Positions 17,310-26,641 of a stretch of DNA of 49,579 bases are shown here, one piece after another. Under the pieces are notes generated by a model. It saw only the letters and a program-made list of their open reading frames with translations, searched no databases and was not told the DNA's origin. A program made the translations under genes and the position numbers. Location: assembly GCA_031266795.1 (NCBI GenBank), contig JAISAI010000042.1, positions 1-49,579 of the forward strand. Reading direction: 5' to 3'. How positions within the stretch are numbered: the first letter of the stretch is position 1; each line of letters opens with the position of its first letter. The stretch is from Eubacteriales Family XIII. Incertae Sedis bacterium (GTDB lineage Bacteria > Bacillota > Clostridia > Peptostreptococcales > Anaerovoracaceae).

Positions 17310-18142
17310 TCATTGCCGTCAAAGGTCATCGCGTCAAAACCAAAGCTACCCTTCCCGTCGAGGCCGTCGATCAAAGCCATATCTTCATCGGAGAGCGTGA
17401 AGTCAAGAATATCGAGATTTGAGATCATCCTCTCCTTCTTTGAGGACTTCGGGATGATAATGTTCCCGTGCCTCACGTGCCAGTGCAGCGTGGCCTGCGC
17501 CGCGCTCACGCCATAGCGCGCGCCGATCTCATCAAGCAGAGGCTCTTCTTTCAGATGCCCGTGGAAAAGAGGCCCCCACGCGGTGACGAGGATATCATGC
17601 TTCTTGCACCACGCCGCGAGTTCCCGCTGTTGACGCCAAGGGTGGAGCTCTATCTGATCGTTCTCCACCGGAACCCCGGTTTTTTGCTCTATGATATTCA
17701 TATGTATCTCATGAAGATTTGAGCCGCCGAGCGCCCTGATCCGGCCTTCCTCCCGCCACGCTATCATCTTTTCCCAGACGTTCAGCATGAGCGCTTCATC
17801 CACGCCGGGCCAATGCAGCATATACATATCGACATAGTCCAAGTGGAGCTTTTTCATGCTGTCGCTGAAGGCTTCGTCGGCCCGGACAAATTCCGTAGGC
17901 CATATCTTCGTCGTGATAAAAATATCCTCCCTCGGCACGTCGCTATCCCTGACGGCGTCGCCGACAGCCTCCTCGTTTCTGTAAAAAGCGGCCGTATCGA
18001 TATGCCGGTATCCGACATCGAGGGCGTTCCTGACCTGCGTGTACGTATCCTGCGCGAACGTGTCGTCCCAAACGCCGTAGCCGACGGCCGGTAGAGCCCC
18101 GCCGCTCCTCAGCGTGTAGGTATCGTGAACGGAATGTATCAT
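17306..18142 (-). CDS. Aldo/keto reductase
   Basis: This NAD(P)H-dependent carbonyl reductase has the complete catalytic tetrad, numbered from the start used here: Asp49 and Tyr54 (HIDTAAFY), Lys79 (TTKI) and His110 (MLHWPG), plus the C-terminal IIIPKSS cofactor motif. I take ATG 18142, nine bases after AAGGAGG; the longer frame to 18187 overlaps the permease gene. It probably reduces an aldehyde or ketose to the alcohol, or the reverse. Its position in the transporter 1-GRE2 operon suggests it prepares the GRE2 substrate or reduces its aldehyde product. Confidence 0.9.
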   Translation of the reverse strand: MIHSVHDTYTLRSGGALPAVGYGVWDDTFAQDTYTQVRNALDVGYRHIDTAAFYRNEEAVGDAVRDSDVPREDIFITTKIWPTEFVRADEAFSDSMKKLHLDYVDMYMLHWPGVDEALMLNVWEKMIAWREEGRIRALGGSNLHEIHMNIIEQKTGVPVENDQIELHPWRQQRELAAWCKKHDILVTAWGPLFHGHLKEEPLLDEIGARYGVSAAQATLHWHVRHGNIIIPKSSKKERMISNLDILDFTLSDEDMALIDGLDGKGSFGFDAMTFDGNE

Positions 18143-18158
18143 GGCGACGCGGACCTCC

Positions 18159-19142
18159 TTACTTGCTCTTCTTGTTGACAATATCAAGCAGCACCGCGGC
18201 GATGATGATGATACCGCTGACGATCTGCTGCCAGAATGAAGATACGCCCATCAGGTCGAGCCCATTGTTCAGCACGCCGATAATGACCGCGCCCACGAGC
18301 GTCCCCCACATAGCGCCTGTGCCGCCGCTCAGGCTCGTACCGCCGATGACGACCGCCGAAATCGCCTGCAACTCGTAGCCGGAGCCGACATTCGGCTGGC
18401 CAACCGTCATGCGGGTCGCCTGCAATATGCCCGCGACGGCTACGAGCCCTCCCGCAAGGACATAGACGGACAGCTTCACCCAGAGCGTCCTGATGCCCGA
18501 GGCCCTCGCCGCCTCCTCGTTGCCGCCGATAGCGTAGAGGTATCTGCCGTATTTTGTCTTGTTCAAAACAATCGCTGTGATGATAAAAGCCACGATCATG
18601 ACGATGACGAGATACGGGAATATGCCCACGCCGTTCTTGCCAAAATCCTTCCACGGGCCCGACATATCGGAAATGGGACGCCCGTTGCTAATGAGAAGCG
18701 CCGTTCCCCTGGCTATCGTCATCGTCCCGAGCGTTACGATGAACGGAGCAAGCTTCAGCACGGAGACAAGTACGCCGTTCAGCGCTCCAAACGTAAGGCC
18801 GATGACGACCGCTATCACAATAGGGATAATGAGCGGATAGATGGGATCGGCCCCGCTCTCCTCCCCCCTTGCGTACATGGCGAACACGACGCCGCACAAA
18901 GCAAGCAACGATCCGCAGGAGAGGTCAATACCTCCCGTTATAATTACAAACGTGGCCGCCATCGCCAGAATAGCTATGACCGAAATCTGTCTGAGAATAT
19001 TGATGAGATTGTCCTGCGTCATAAATTTGTCCGTCATAATACTCAAGACAAGCATAAGAATAATCAGCGCAAGCAAGATGGCGTATTTCCTGAAAACTAC
19101 CCTAAATAATCCACCAATATTATTCCGTTCAATATTGTTCAC
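18159..19142 (-). CDS. Sugar ABC transporter 1, permease (RbsC family)
   Basis: The 327-residue membrane protein has about eight to ten hydrophobic segments and the RbsC-family features GGIDLSCGSLLAL and AVVIGGTSLSGG. It forms the channel for a monosaccharide or polyol with the ATPase encoded upstream. It uses a GTG start (19142), six bases after AGGAGG. No binding-protein gene is in this operon; the lipoprotein at 27706-28734 is the likely partner because its promoter carries the same motif. Confidence 0.93.
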   Translation of the reverse strand: MNNIERNNIGGLFRVVFRKYAILLALIILMLVLSIMTDKFMTQDNLINILRQISVIAILAMAATFVIITGGIDLSCGSLLALCGVVFAMYARGEESGADPIYPLIIPIVIAVVIGLTFGALNGVLVSVLKLAPFIVTLGTMTIARGTALLISNGRPISDMSGPWKDFGKNGVGIFPYLVIVMIVAFIITAIVLNKTKYGRYLYAIGGNEEAARASGIRTLWVKLSVYVLAGGLVAVAGILQATRMTVGQPNVGSGYELQAISAVVIGGTSLSGGTGAMWGTLVGAVIIGVLNNGLDLMGVSSFWQQIVSGIIIIAAVLLDIVNKKSK

Positions 19143-19179
19143 CGTATTCCTCCTCGCTTTCCTTCTCTACTGCGCCTTA

Positions 19180-20676
19180 TCACGCGATCGCAAGCTCCAT
19201 GATTGACTCTTGGCTTATATCGCGTTTCTCCGCTATCACGCCGGTCTGCTCCCCCTCATGCAAGACCACGACCTTATCGCTCAGCCCGACGAGCTCGGGC
19301 AGCTCGGACGATACGAGGATCACCGCGTTCCCCTGCTCCGCCAGATCCACAATAAGTTTGTATATCTCCGATTTGGTCCCTATATCGATGCCGCGCGTCG
19401 GCTCGTCCATTATCAATATCTCGGCGCCTTCGAGCACCGCCTTCCCGATGACGACTTTTTGCTGATTGCCGCCGCTGAGATTGTTCACGCATTGATACCT
19501 GTTCGGCGTTTTGATACGCATCTTTGTGATGATTTCATCAGCGACCGCATTCTCCTGCTTGCCCTTCAGTAAAAACGACTTGAACAGGCGGCTCAGGCTC
19601 GACAGCGTAATATTGTCGCGTACCGAGAGAGGCAGGACAAGGCCCACCCCCTTGCGATCCTCGCTCACGAAGCCGATGCTTCGGCCTATCGCGGATCTGG
19701 GGGAGTCGATGTCGACCTTCTCGCCCTTGATATAGATCTCTCCGGAGTCAGGTTTGTCCATGCCGAACAGGCAGCGCATGATCTCTGTACGCCCAGCGCC
19801 CATCAGGCCCGCAAACCCGACGATCTCGCCGCGGTGCACGGAGAACGATACGTCCTTGAAGTGCGGCACTCGCGAGAAGTTCTCGACTCTGAGCACCTCC
19901 TCGCCCAGCGCGCACTTCTTCTCGGAAAACACATCGACGAGATCGCGTCCAACCATATCCCGAATGATCGTGCCGATGTCTATATCCTTTGCGTCGTAGG
20001 AGTTGACGTTCTTCCCATCGCGAAATACGGTCACGTAGTCCGCAATGCGGAGAATCTCGTCCATCTTGTGTGAAATATAGATAATAGATACGCCCCGGCC
20101 CTTCAAATCCTTTATCATGCCGAAGAGCTGATCGATCTCCCTGTCCGTGATGGCCGACGTGGGCTCATCCATAATGATGATGTTCGCGTCGTAGGAAATA
20201 GCCTTCGCGATCTCGATCATCTGTTGTTCCGAAACCATGAGATCGCTCATCTTGCGCTTCGGATCAAATTTGACATTGAGCTTATCTAAAAGCTCTTCGG
20301 CCCTGCGGTTCATCTCGGCCGTATCGAGTATCCCCAGATGGGAGACCTCGCGGCCGAGGAAGATATTGTCCGCTATCGTAAGCTCGGGAACGTAGCTGAG
20401 CTCCTGATGGATCATGGATATTCCCCTATGGAGCGTCAACAGTTCCGAACGGTGCTTGAACGGCTCGCCCTGATACATGACGTCGCCGGAATCCTCGTGG
20501 TACATTCCCGTCAAAATCTTCATGAGCGTGGACTTGCCCGCGCCATTCTCTCCCATCAGCGCGTGGACCGTGCCCTTCTTTAGAAAAAAATCCACATCCG
20601 ACAGCGCCTGCACTCCCACAAAAGCTTTGGAGATGCTCCTCATTTCGAGTATATACTGATCTTGCCCACTTGCCAT
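19180..20676 (-). CDS. Sugar ABC transporter 1, duplicated ATPase (RbsA family)
   Basis: Two fused ABC domains, about 498 residues, energise sugar uptake. The first has Walker A GENGAGKST (42-50) and IIIMDEPTSAI; the second has the degenerate GLMGAGRTE typical of RbsA/MglA, then LSGGNQQK and LIMDEPTRGID. I start at ATG 20676, six bases after GGGAGG; the extra residues of the upstream frame fall in the promoter. First gene of the operon transporter 1 - aldo/keto reductase - activase 2 - GRE2, divergent from the FGGY kinase. Confidence 0.93.
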   Translation of the reverse strand: MASGQDQYILEMRSISKAFVGVQALSDVDFFLKKGTVHALMGENGAGKSTLMKILTGMYHEDSGDVMYQGEPFKHRSELLTLHRGISMIHQELSYVPELTIADNIFLGREVSHLGILDTAEMNRRAEELLDKLNVKFDPKRKMSDLMVSEQQMIEIAKAISYDANIIIMDEPTSAITDREIDQLFGMIKDLKGRGVSIIYISHKMDEILRIADYVTVFRDGKNVNSYDAKDIDIGTIIRDMVGRDLVDVFSEKKCALGEEVLRVENFSRVPHFKDVSFSVHRGEIVGFAGLMGAGRTEIMRCLFGMDKPDSGEIYIKGEKVDIDSPRSAIGRSIGFVSEDRKGVGLVLPLSVRDNITLSSLSRLFKSFLLKGKQENAVADEIITKMRIKTPNRYQCVNNLSGGNQQKVVIGKAVLEGAEILIMDEPTRGIDIGTKSEIYKLIVDLAEQGNAVILVSSELPELVGLSDKVVVLHEGEQTGVIAEKRDISQESIMELAIA

Positions 20677-20692
20677 AAAGAACCTCCCGAAA

Positions 20693-20722
20693 TTGACAAC
20701 CATCCTTGAATAGACGTATAAT
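20693..20722 (+). promoter_or_regulatory. Near-consensus promoter of the FGGY kinase gene
   Basis: Plus strand: TTGACA (20693-20698), 18 bp, TATAAT (20717-20722). Its -10 overlaps that of the opposing promoter. Confidence 0.7.
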
Positions 20723-20750
20723 ACCACTTGTAAATCGGAATGTCAATTGT
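20718..20750 (-). promoter_or_regulatory. Promoter of transporter 1 - GRE2 operon with CAATTGAC motif
   Basis: Minus strand: TTGACA (20741-20746) within ACAATTGACA, 17 bp, TATTAT (20718-20723) preceded by TGG. An extra TTGACA lies just upstream as a direct repeat. It shares five base pairs of -10 with the plus-strand kinase promoter, so the two polymerases cannot bind together. Confidence 0.7.
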
Positions 20751-20811
20751 CAACCATTATGCATATATTAACAAATGGCAATCTCACAAATGCATCGAAA
20801 GGAATGGTTAT

Positions 20812-22338
20812 ATGCGCTGTTTTCTGGGTATCGACGCGGGCACAAGCGGCGTCAAAGCGGTCGTTATAAATGATTCAGGCCGGATCGTCGGCGACGGATA
20901 CGCGCCGTGCGAGCTCATAACGCCAAAGCCGAACTGGGCGGAGCAGAGCCCGGCCGGATGGTGGGAGGCGTGCGACAAAGCCGTAAGGCAAGCCGTGGCG
21001 CCCGGCGGCTTCGCTAAAGATATTGTCAGCATAGGTTTTTCCGGACAGATGCAGGGGCTCACGCTCTTGGATAAGGATATGAAACCCGTGAACAACTGTA
21101 TCATATGGATGGATCAGCGGGCGTCTGCCGAAGCCGACGAGCTGAACGCGCGCATACCCGAAGACGAGATACTGAAGATCGCCCACAATTTCTGCATACC
21201 CAGCTATTGGGCGGCCAAACTCGTCTGGCTCATGCGCAACAGGCCTGAGGATTACGAACGCACACACATGATATTATTCCCGAAAGACTATCTCCGCTAC
21301 CTTATTACGGGGGAAATCGCGACGGAAGTATCCGACGCCTCCTGCTCATGGCTCATCGATGTGAAAAAGCGGGCTTGGTCGGACAGGATGTTTGACGTCG
21401 TCGGGGTTTCCAAGGACATCATTCCTCAGACCCTCTTGGAAAGCAGTGACGTGGCGGGGTATCTGCTCTCTGACGTCGCCGCGTCGTGGGGCGTGCCGGC
21501 GGGGATACCGGTGGCGGCCGGCGGAGGCGACCAGCCCGTCGGGGGCGTCGGGAGCGGCATCATCGAGAGCGGTATGGTGACGAGCGTCATCGGCACATCC
21601 GGCGTCATATTCGGTTGTTGCGAACCTCCGCTCGCGGATAGGAAAAGAAGGGCCATGTACAGCCTCTGCCATTCGATTCCGGACAAATACGCCTTCCTCG
21701 GCTGCACGCTCGGTGCGGGCGGTTCGTACAAGTGGCTGCGGGATACGCTGTTCAAGGAAGCTGACGACAATTCCTTCGCCTTTATGGATAGCCTCGCGGC
21801 GCGCGCGCCCGTCGGAAGCGAGGGGCTCTGCTTCCTTCCTTATATGTCGGGGGAGGGCACGCCGCATGTGGACTCGAACGCGAGAGGCACGTTCTTCGGG
21901 CTGAGCTATAGGCATGATAGGGGCGCCATATGCCGGAGCGTCATGGAGGGCGTCGCGTTCTCGCTGCGGGACACGATTGAAATACTGAGGGAGTCAACCG
22001 GGCTCGTGGTGGACGAGGTCCGCGCGCTCGGCGGCGGAGGGAAGAGCCCTCTGTGGCGGCAGATACAGGCTGACGTCTACGGGGCTTCCGTGTTGACTAT
22101 GGAGACGGAGGAAGGGCCCGCCGTAGGCGGCGCGATCCTCGGGGCGGTGGCGGCGGGAGCGCACCCGACGGTCGAGGAAGCGTGCTCGGCCCTGTTGAAA
22201 ACGGCGACCGTGACGGAGCCCATCGCGGAAAACGTGAAGATCTATGACGACTACTATGCGACGTACCGGAGCCTTTACCCCGCGCTGAAAGGCATCTTTG
22301 CTTCCCAAGCGGGGATAGTGGCAAGGCATTCCGCGTAG
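20812..22338 (+). CDS. FGGY-family carbohydrate kinase, xylulokinase-like
   Basis: The product phosphorylates a ketose or polyol with ATP. It has the N-terminal nucleotide-fold motif GIDAGTSGVKAV, the SGQMQG segment close to the xylulokinase GQMHG, a GGGDQPVGGVGSG segment with the likely catalytic Asp, and FLPYMSGEGTPHVD. I start at ATG 20812 (MRCFLGIDAG) with AAAGGA upstream; the longer frame from 20740 runs through the promoter. It is the only clear plus-strand gene here. It faces transporter 1 and is presumably co-induced or reciprocally regulated with it. D-xylulose is the closest family guess; other pentuloses, hexuloses or polyols are possible. Confidence 0.9.
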   Translation: MRCFLGIDAGTSGVKAVVINDSGRIVGDGYAPCELITPKPNWAEQSPAGWWEACDKAVRQAVAPGGFAKDIVSIGFSGQMQGLTLLDKDMKPVNNCIIWMDQRASAEADELNARIPEDEILKIAHNFCIPSYWAAKLVWLMRNRPEDYERTHMILFPKDYLRYLITGEIATEVSDASCSWLIDVKKRAWSDRMFDVVGVSKDIIPQTLLESSDVAGYLLSDVAASWGVPAGIPVAAGGGDQPVGGVGSGIIESGMVTSVIGTSGVIFGCCEPPLADRKRRAMYSLCHSIPDKYAFLGCTLGAGGSYKWLRDTLFKEADDNSFAFMDSLAARAPVGSEGLCFLPYMSGEGTPHVDSNARGTFFGLSYRHDRGAICRSVMEGVAFSLRDTIEILRESTGLVVDEVRALGGGGKSPLWRQIQADVYGASVLTMETEEGPAVGGAILGAVAAGAHPTVEEACSALLKTATVTEPIAENVKIYDDYYATYRSLYPALKGIFASQAGIVARHSA

Positions 22339-22368
22339 GCATTCAAGGGATCGTGGGGGGCTGCTCCA

Positions 22369-23913
22369 TCAATTCTCGTGCGTGGTGACCTCGTGCATCC
22401 AGTTCATGGATTCCTCGTATGCCCTTTTGTACATGGCGTGATAAAACCGGTAGGCCTCGTGCGCTTCCGCATCCGGCTCTATCGTCTCCCGTATCGTGAC
22501 CATTTTGTCCGCTGCCTCCGGTATGCCGCTGTAGTAGCCGCACGCGATAGAACCGAGTATCGCCGAGCCGAGGCAAGGCGCTTCCGTCACATCCGGCACA
22601 AAGATCGGAAGGTTGCTGACGTCGGCGTGCATCTGCGTCCAAAACCTGCTCTTCACCGCGCCGCCGGCGATATAGATGCCGTCGGGCGCCATCCCCCCGT
22701 CGCGGAACGACTGCATGATCGTCTCCGTCCCGTAGCAGATCGCCTCGAGCACCGCCCTGTGCATGTGCACCGGGCCATGCTTCAGTGAAAAGCCGTAAAA
22801 CATACCCCTTACGTCGGGATCCACATAGGGCGTCCTATTGCCTTGGAAGTAATCGAGCGCTATGAGCCCTTCGGCGCCTATGGGAAGCTTTGCGGCCTCA
22901 TCGTCGAGATAGGCGAATATCCTTTTGCCCTGCGCCTTGGCGGCCGCCTCAAACCCGGCGCCGAAATTCGTCTTGATCCAGTCCACGATCGCCCCGGTGG
23001 AGGTCTGGCCCCCTTCGATGAGCTGCAGCCCGGGTACCACCGCGTCCGGGTAAGAGCCCCATATCCCTTTTGCGTGCAGCTCCGTGTCCGTCAGGCCGAG
23101 GTGGAGATGCGACGTCCCCGTGATCATCGCGATGCTTCCGGGCCTCACCACGTTCAAGCCCACCATGCCGACGAAAGCGTCCGCCCCGCCTTCGGCTACG
23201 GGGATCCCCTCCGCGAGGCCGAGGCCTGTGGCGGCTTCCTTCGTCAGCGGGCCGACATTCGTACCCATGTCGAGCACGTCTTTCGGAAACCGGTTCAATA
23301 CGTCCCCAAGGCCTACGCTTTCGTACAGGGAGACGGGCCATCCGCCGTTCGGACGGTCGAAATACCATCGCGCGGACGTCGTATCGATACTCGCCGTCAG
23401 CCTTCCGGTCAACTTATAGACCAGCCAGTCCGTGCACTCGAATATGTTCGCGGCCTTGCCGTATATATCCGGCTCGTTTTCCTTGACCCAAAGCACCTTG
23501 GCCGGCATGGATTCCGCCGACACGTTGCCGTAGCCGTTGTACTTGAGCGCGGGATCGTCCGTGGCGGTGATGGCCTTGGCCTGTTTGGACGCCCTCACGT
23601 CCATCCACATGATCGCGGGCCTGAGTATGTTCATATCCTCGTCCGCGAACATGACGGTGCAACAGGTCGTATCGACGCCCATGCCGATGATCTCAGAAGG
23701 ATTAACGCCGGCGTTGTCCACAAGCTCGCGCGTAGCCTTGCAAACCGCGGCCCACCACTCGTCAGGATCCTGCTCGGCCCATCCTGACCTCGGCGTGTAC
23801 AGCGGGTACGCCGCATCCGCGGACGCCACCACCGCGCCGGAGGTATCAAAGACGCCCACCTTCACGCTCGTAGTCCCCATGTCTATACCGAGTACATATT
23901 CAGGCTTACCCAT
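22369..23913 (-). CDS. FGGY-family carbohydrate kinase, ribulokinase-like
   Basis: This second sugar kinase has GIDMGTTSVKVGVFD at the N terminus, EGGADAFVG with the likely catalytic Asp, EGGQTSTGAIVDW and ALDYFQGNRTPYVDPDVRG, the last two resembling ribulokinases. I start at ATG 23913 behind AAGGGAGG; the frame extends to 23928 only through a GTG that is part of that site. It ends convergently with the xylulokinase-like gene, about 30 bases apart. It closes the operon Gfo/Idh - DUF1326 - DUF2182 - kinase. Substrate could be a pentulose, or erythrulose or polyol; not decided. Confidence 0.9.
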   Translation of the reverse strand: MGKPEYVLGIDMGTTSVKVGVFDTSGAVVASADAAYPLYTPRSGWAEQDPDEWWAAVCKATRELVDNAGVNPSEIIGMGVDTTCCTVMFADEDMNILRPAIMWMDVRASKQAKAITATDDPALKYNGYGNVSAESMPAKVLWVKENEPDIYGKAANIFECTDWLVYKLTGRLTASIDTTSARWYFDRPNGGWPVSLYESVGLGDVLNRFPKDVLDMGTNVGPLTKEAATGLGLAEGIPVAEGGADAFVGMVGLNVVRPGSIAMITGTSHLHLGLTDTELHAKGIWGSYPDAVVPGLQLIEGGQTSTGAIVDWIKTNFGAGFEAAAKAQGKRIFAYLDDEAAKLPIGAEGLIALDYFQGNRTPYVDPDVRGMFYGFSLKHGPVHMHRAVLEAICYGTETIMQSFRDGGMAPDGIYIAGGAVKSRFWTQMHADVSNLPIFVPDVTEAPCLGSAILGSIACGYYSGIPEAADKMVTIRETIEPDAEAHEAYRFYHAMYKRAYEESMNWMHEVTTHEN

Positions 23914-23932
23914 AGCGCCTCCCTTCACGCGT

Positions 23933-24733
23933 TCAGGATAGTATCACAGAAGCAATCATCGTACAGCCGGCCGCGATCAATACCCAGCCCGCGATCTTTC
24001 CTATCAACATCCCCTGCGCAACATTCTTTTCCACATACATCAACAAGGTAAACGCCGCCATCCACGCGAGGTTCATCATACCCAAGGCCGTCATCACGGC
24101 CATCAACGCAATGCAACAGCCAACGCAGATGAAGCCGTGAAGGCTTCCCATCATATACGCGCCCTTCAGGCCCGGCCTCCAATGATGAAGGATGAAGCTC
24201 GCGGGATGCCGGCACCCTTTCAAACACGCGTATTTCAAAGGGCTCAACTGATACACGCCCGCCACGGCGAACAGGATCCCAAGCATAGTCATCGGCCCGC
24301 CGGGAGACATGAGCGCCTCGCCGAGAGCCATCCTGCCGCCGTATATCACGGCCCACGCGGCGACCCCGCACACGATCCAGACGACGATATATCCCGCCGT
24401 GAAAGACGCGGGGGGGCTCAGCAATCCACCGCTGTCACCTCTCCTTTCGCTTACCCGCTGCAAGCACATGATCATCGGTATCGCGGTAGGCAGCATCATA
24501 GCGACGCACATGACGGCCCACATGACGACGAACATGCCGAACGGCGGCGCCCCCTGATCCATGCCGCCGTGTCCCGCCATACCCGCGTCCATAGACCCGT
24601 GCCCCGCCATACTGTCCGGCGTATCCGTAGGGGCGCCATGATCCATCACGCCCATATAGACCCACGAAAGCGCCGTGCATATGGCTATAAGCGAAAACAG
24701 CACTATCTGACTTTTTGAATACTTTGCCAGCAT
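23933..24733 (-). CDS. DUF2182 integral membrane protein with a His/Met-rich loop
   Basis: The 266-residue protein has about six membrane segments and DUF2182 signatures: MWAVMCVAMMLPTAIPM, YQLSPLKYACLKGCRHP and GSLHGFICVGCC. Between helix 1 and helix 2 lies a loop rich in His, Met and Asp with tandem MAGHGSMD/MAGHGGMD units, resembling extracytoplasmic copper-binding motifs. The family is usually paired with DUF1326, as here, and has no settled function known to me. Its place in a sugar operon is unusual. A role in metal delivery or membrane redox is a guess. Confidence 0.85.
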   Translation of the reverse strand: MLAKYSKSQIVLFSLIAICTALSWVYMGVMDHGAPTDTPDSMAGHGSMDAGMAGHGGMDQGAPPFGMFVVMWAVMCVAMMLPTAIPMIMCLQRVSERRGDSGGLLSPPASFTAGYIVVWIVCGVAAWAVIYGGRMALGEALMSPGGPMTMLGILFAVAGVYQLSPLKYACLKGCRHPASFILHHWRPGLKGAYMMGSLHGFICVGCCIALMAVMTALGMMNLAWMAAFTLLMYVEKNVAQGMLIGKIAGWVLIAAGCTMIASVILS

Positions 24734-24745
24734 GTCGCCCTCTTA

Positions 24746-25402
24746 TTACGAGGATCTCGTTCCCATAGGAAAATCATCCTGCCAAGCGAAATGCCCGAGA
24801 AATCCATTCATGCCCGTATTGTTGAATGTGAAACCGTAGTCTTCGTAGCGCATCTGGCCCGTGACCCCCTGAATGACATTGCCATCCTCAAGCAGGGGAT
24901 GGATATTCGTGAACATGACGGGCTTTCCGTCCCCGTAGATGCTCGGGAGGTATTTCACGGCCACATCCGCGATACCATCGATCTTTATCGTGTGCTCCTC
25001 GCCCTCAGTCCTGATCTCGATGTTCGCGCGCGTCATCCCGAGCAAATCTTCCCGCACCGCCGCGATGCCCTCCGGGGGCCCGCCGTAATCGCCGGACAGC
25101 AGCTTGCACATCGCCTCAAACTGCTCATCCGTCGCGCGGCCGTCTATATAGTAGCCGACGCTCCAATTGGGGACCTCCATCGTCGGCCCCGGGCTGTACG
25201 TAGCCACGACGTAGTTGAGCCCGTCCAAATCGACAGAGTCAAAACGGCCGTTTGTAATATGGTATCCCACGACGAGGTCGCAGTGGATCCTCGTGGGAGG
25301 GACCTTGTTGTTGCCGATGGAATTCACTAAGCAGGGGCATACGACGTTGCAGTTGCACGTCTCGATATACTCGCCCTCTATCCTCCATTTGATGTCGCTC
25401 AT
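24746..25402 (-). CDS. DUF1326 family protein
   Basis: The 218-residue soluble protein has the DUF1326 N-terminal cysteine cluster CNCNVVCPC (Cys16, 18, 22, 24), which could bind a metal. No signal peptide is visible. It precedes the DUF2182 membrane protein by 12 bases and the two families are typically neighbours, so they probably work together. Function is not known to me. ATG 25402 follows GGAGG by six bases. Confidence 0.85.
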   Translation of the reverse strand: MSDIKWRIEGEYIETCNCNVVCPCLVNSIGNNKVPPTRIHCDLVVGYHITNGRFDSVDLDGLNYVVATYSPGPTMEVPNWSVGYYIDGRATDEQFEAMCKLLSGDYGGPPEGIAAVREDLLGMTRANIEIRTEGEEHTIKIDGIADVAVKYLPSIYGDGKPVMFTNIHPLLEDGNVIQGVTGQMRYEDYGFTFNNTGMNGFLGHFAWQDDFPMGTRSS

Positions 25403-25417
25403 TCGAAACCTCCGGGG

Positions 25418-26581
25418 CTACTTGCCCATCATATACTCAACTTGATCTACCGGCAGGAGCTCCGGCAGGCTGCACGTGCTTTTGACCTCGTAGTACTGCC
25501 CCGATTCGGACGACCTGCTGAGGCCAACCATGATCTCCAAAGCGTGGTACGCCATATCCCCGTTCGCCCTGAACCGGCCGCCTTCGCGTATCGCCCTCGC
25601 CATGTCGGCGAGCCCGACCCCGCGGCTGTTCGTCGCGTAGTCGTAGCATGACGGTATCCCGTCCCACGGGGTCTTCTCGTTTCTCGGGATAGTCGTCGGA
25701 AACCCGTTCCAATCCGCCTTGTCCCTGCGGCGGTATTTCGTGACCCCTTCGAAAATATCGGGGCCGGCGAGAGGATCCGCTTCGTCCATGCTGATAGTCC
25801 CCTCGCTCCCGTATATCTCGAGCCTCGGGAGATTGCTATCCCATATATCGAAACTCGTGATGAGCGTCGCTATCGTGCCGTTCACAAACTCAATCGTACC
25901 GGCCGTATGCGTCGGGACCTCCACATCGATCATCTTGCCCGCCAGAGGCTGACTCGTTATCATCCGCTCCTTGAACGAAATCTTCTCCATGCCGCATACG
26001 CGCTTCGCGGGGCCGAGCAGCGCGATGAGGGCCGTGACGTAATACGGCCCCATGTCGTACAGCGGGCCCGCTCCCTTCTTGTAATAGAATTCGGGGCCGG
26101 GATGCCATACCTCGTGGCCGTGGCAGGTCATGAACCCCGTCGCCGCGATAGGCCGCCCTATCCATCCGTCGTCGATCATCTTGCGCATGGTTTGCGGCCG
26201 GGAACCCAAGAAGGTATCGGGCGCGCAGCCGACGAGAAGCCCTTTGCTCTTCGCAAGCGCTATGATAGCTTCCCCGTCCTCAAGGGTCACGGCCAAAGAT
26301 TTTTCCGAGTAGACGTGTTTGCCCGCGTTCAGCGCGGCCATGCTGACTTCATAGTGAGCGAGCGGGATCGTGAGATTGAGAATCACCTCCACATCGGGAT
26401 CAGCCAACATCCCATCGACTGTAAGCGCCTTACAGCCATACGCATCCGCCTTCGCCTCTGCTCTGCCGACGTCAATATCGGCGCATGCGTATACCTCAAT
26501 GTTATTGAAAAGCGCGATATTCGAAAAATAAATATCTGAAATATTCCCACATCCAACGATGCCAACCTTGACTATGTTCAT
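25418..26581 (-). CDS. Gfo/Idh/MocA-family NAD(P)-dependent oxidoreductase
   Basis: The 387-residue sugar or inositol dehydrogenase-type enzyme has the N-terminal Rossmann motif GIVGCGNIS, the EKSLAVT segment in place of the family's usual EKP (Lys retained), and a C-terminal substrate domain with GPLYDMGPYYVTALIALLG. It oxidises a hydroxyl of a cyclic sugar or polyol, or acts on a sugar derivative; specificity is unknown. First structural gene after SorC2 (60-base gap), with AGGAGG before ATG 26581. It likely shares the SorC2 promoter. Confidence 0.9.
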   Translation of the reverse strand: MNIVKVGIVGCGNISDIYFSNIALFNNIEVYACADIDVGRAEAKADAYGCKALTVDGMLADPDVEVILNLTIPLAHYEVSMAALNAGKHVYSEKSLAVTLEDGEAIIALAKSKGLLVGCAPDTFLGSRPQTMRKMIDDGWIGRPIAATGFMTCHGHEVWHPGPEFYYKKGAGPLYDMGPYYVTALIALLGPAKRVCGMEKISFKERMITSQPLAGKMIDVEVPTHTAGTIEFVNGTIATLITSFDIWDSNLPRLEIYGSEGTISMDEADPLAGPDIFEGVTKYRRRDKADWNGFPTTIPRNEKTPWDGIPSCYDYATNSRGVGLADMARAIREGGRFRANGDMAYHALEIMVGLSRSSESGQYYEVKSTCSLPELLPVDQVEYMMGK

Positions 26582-26641
26582 ATTGACCTCCTGTAAAGAA
26601 AAGAATGATAAAATTGTATCTTCGAAAAGGGGAAGCCGCCC

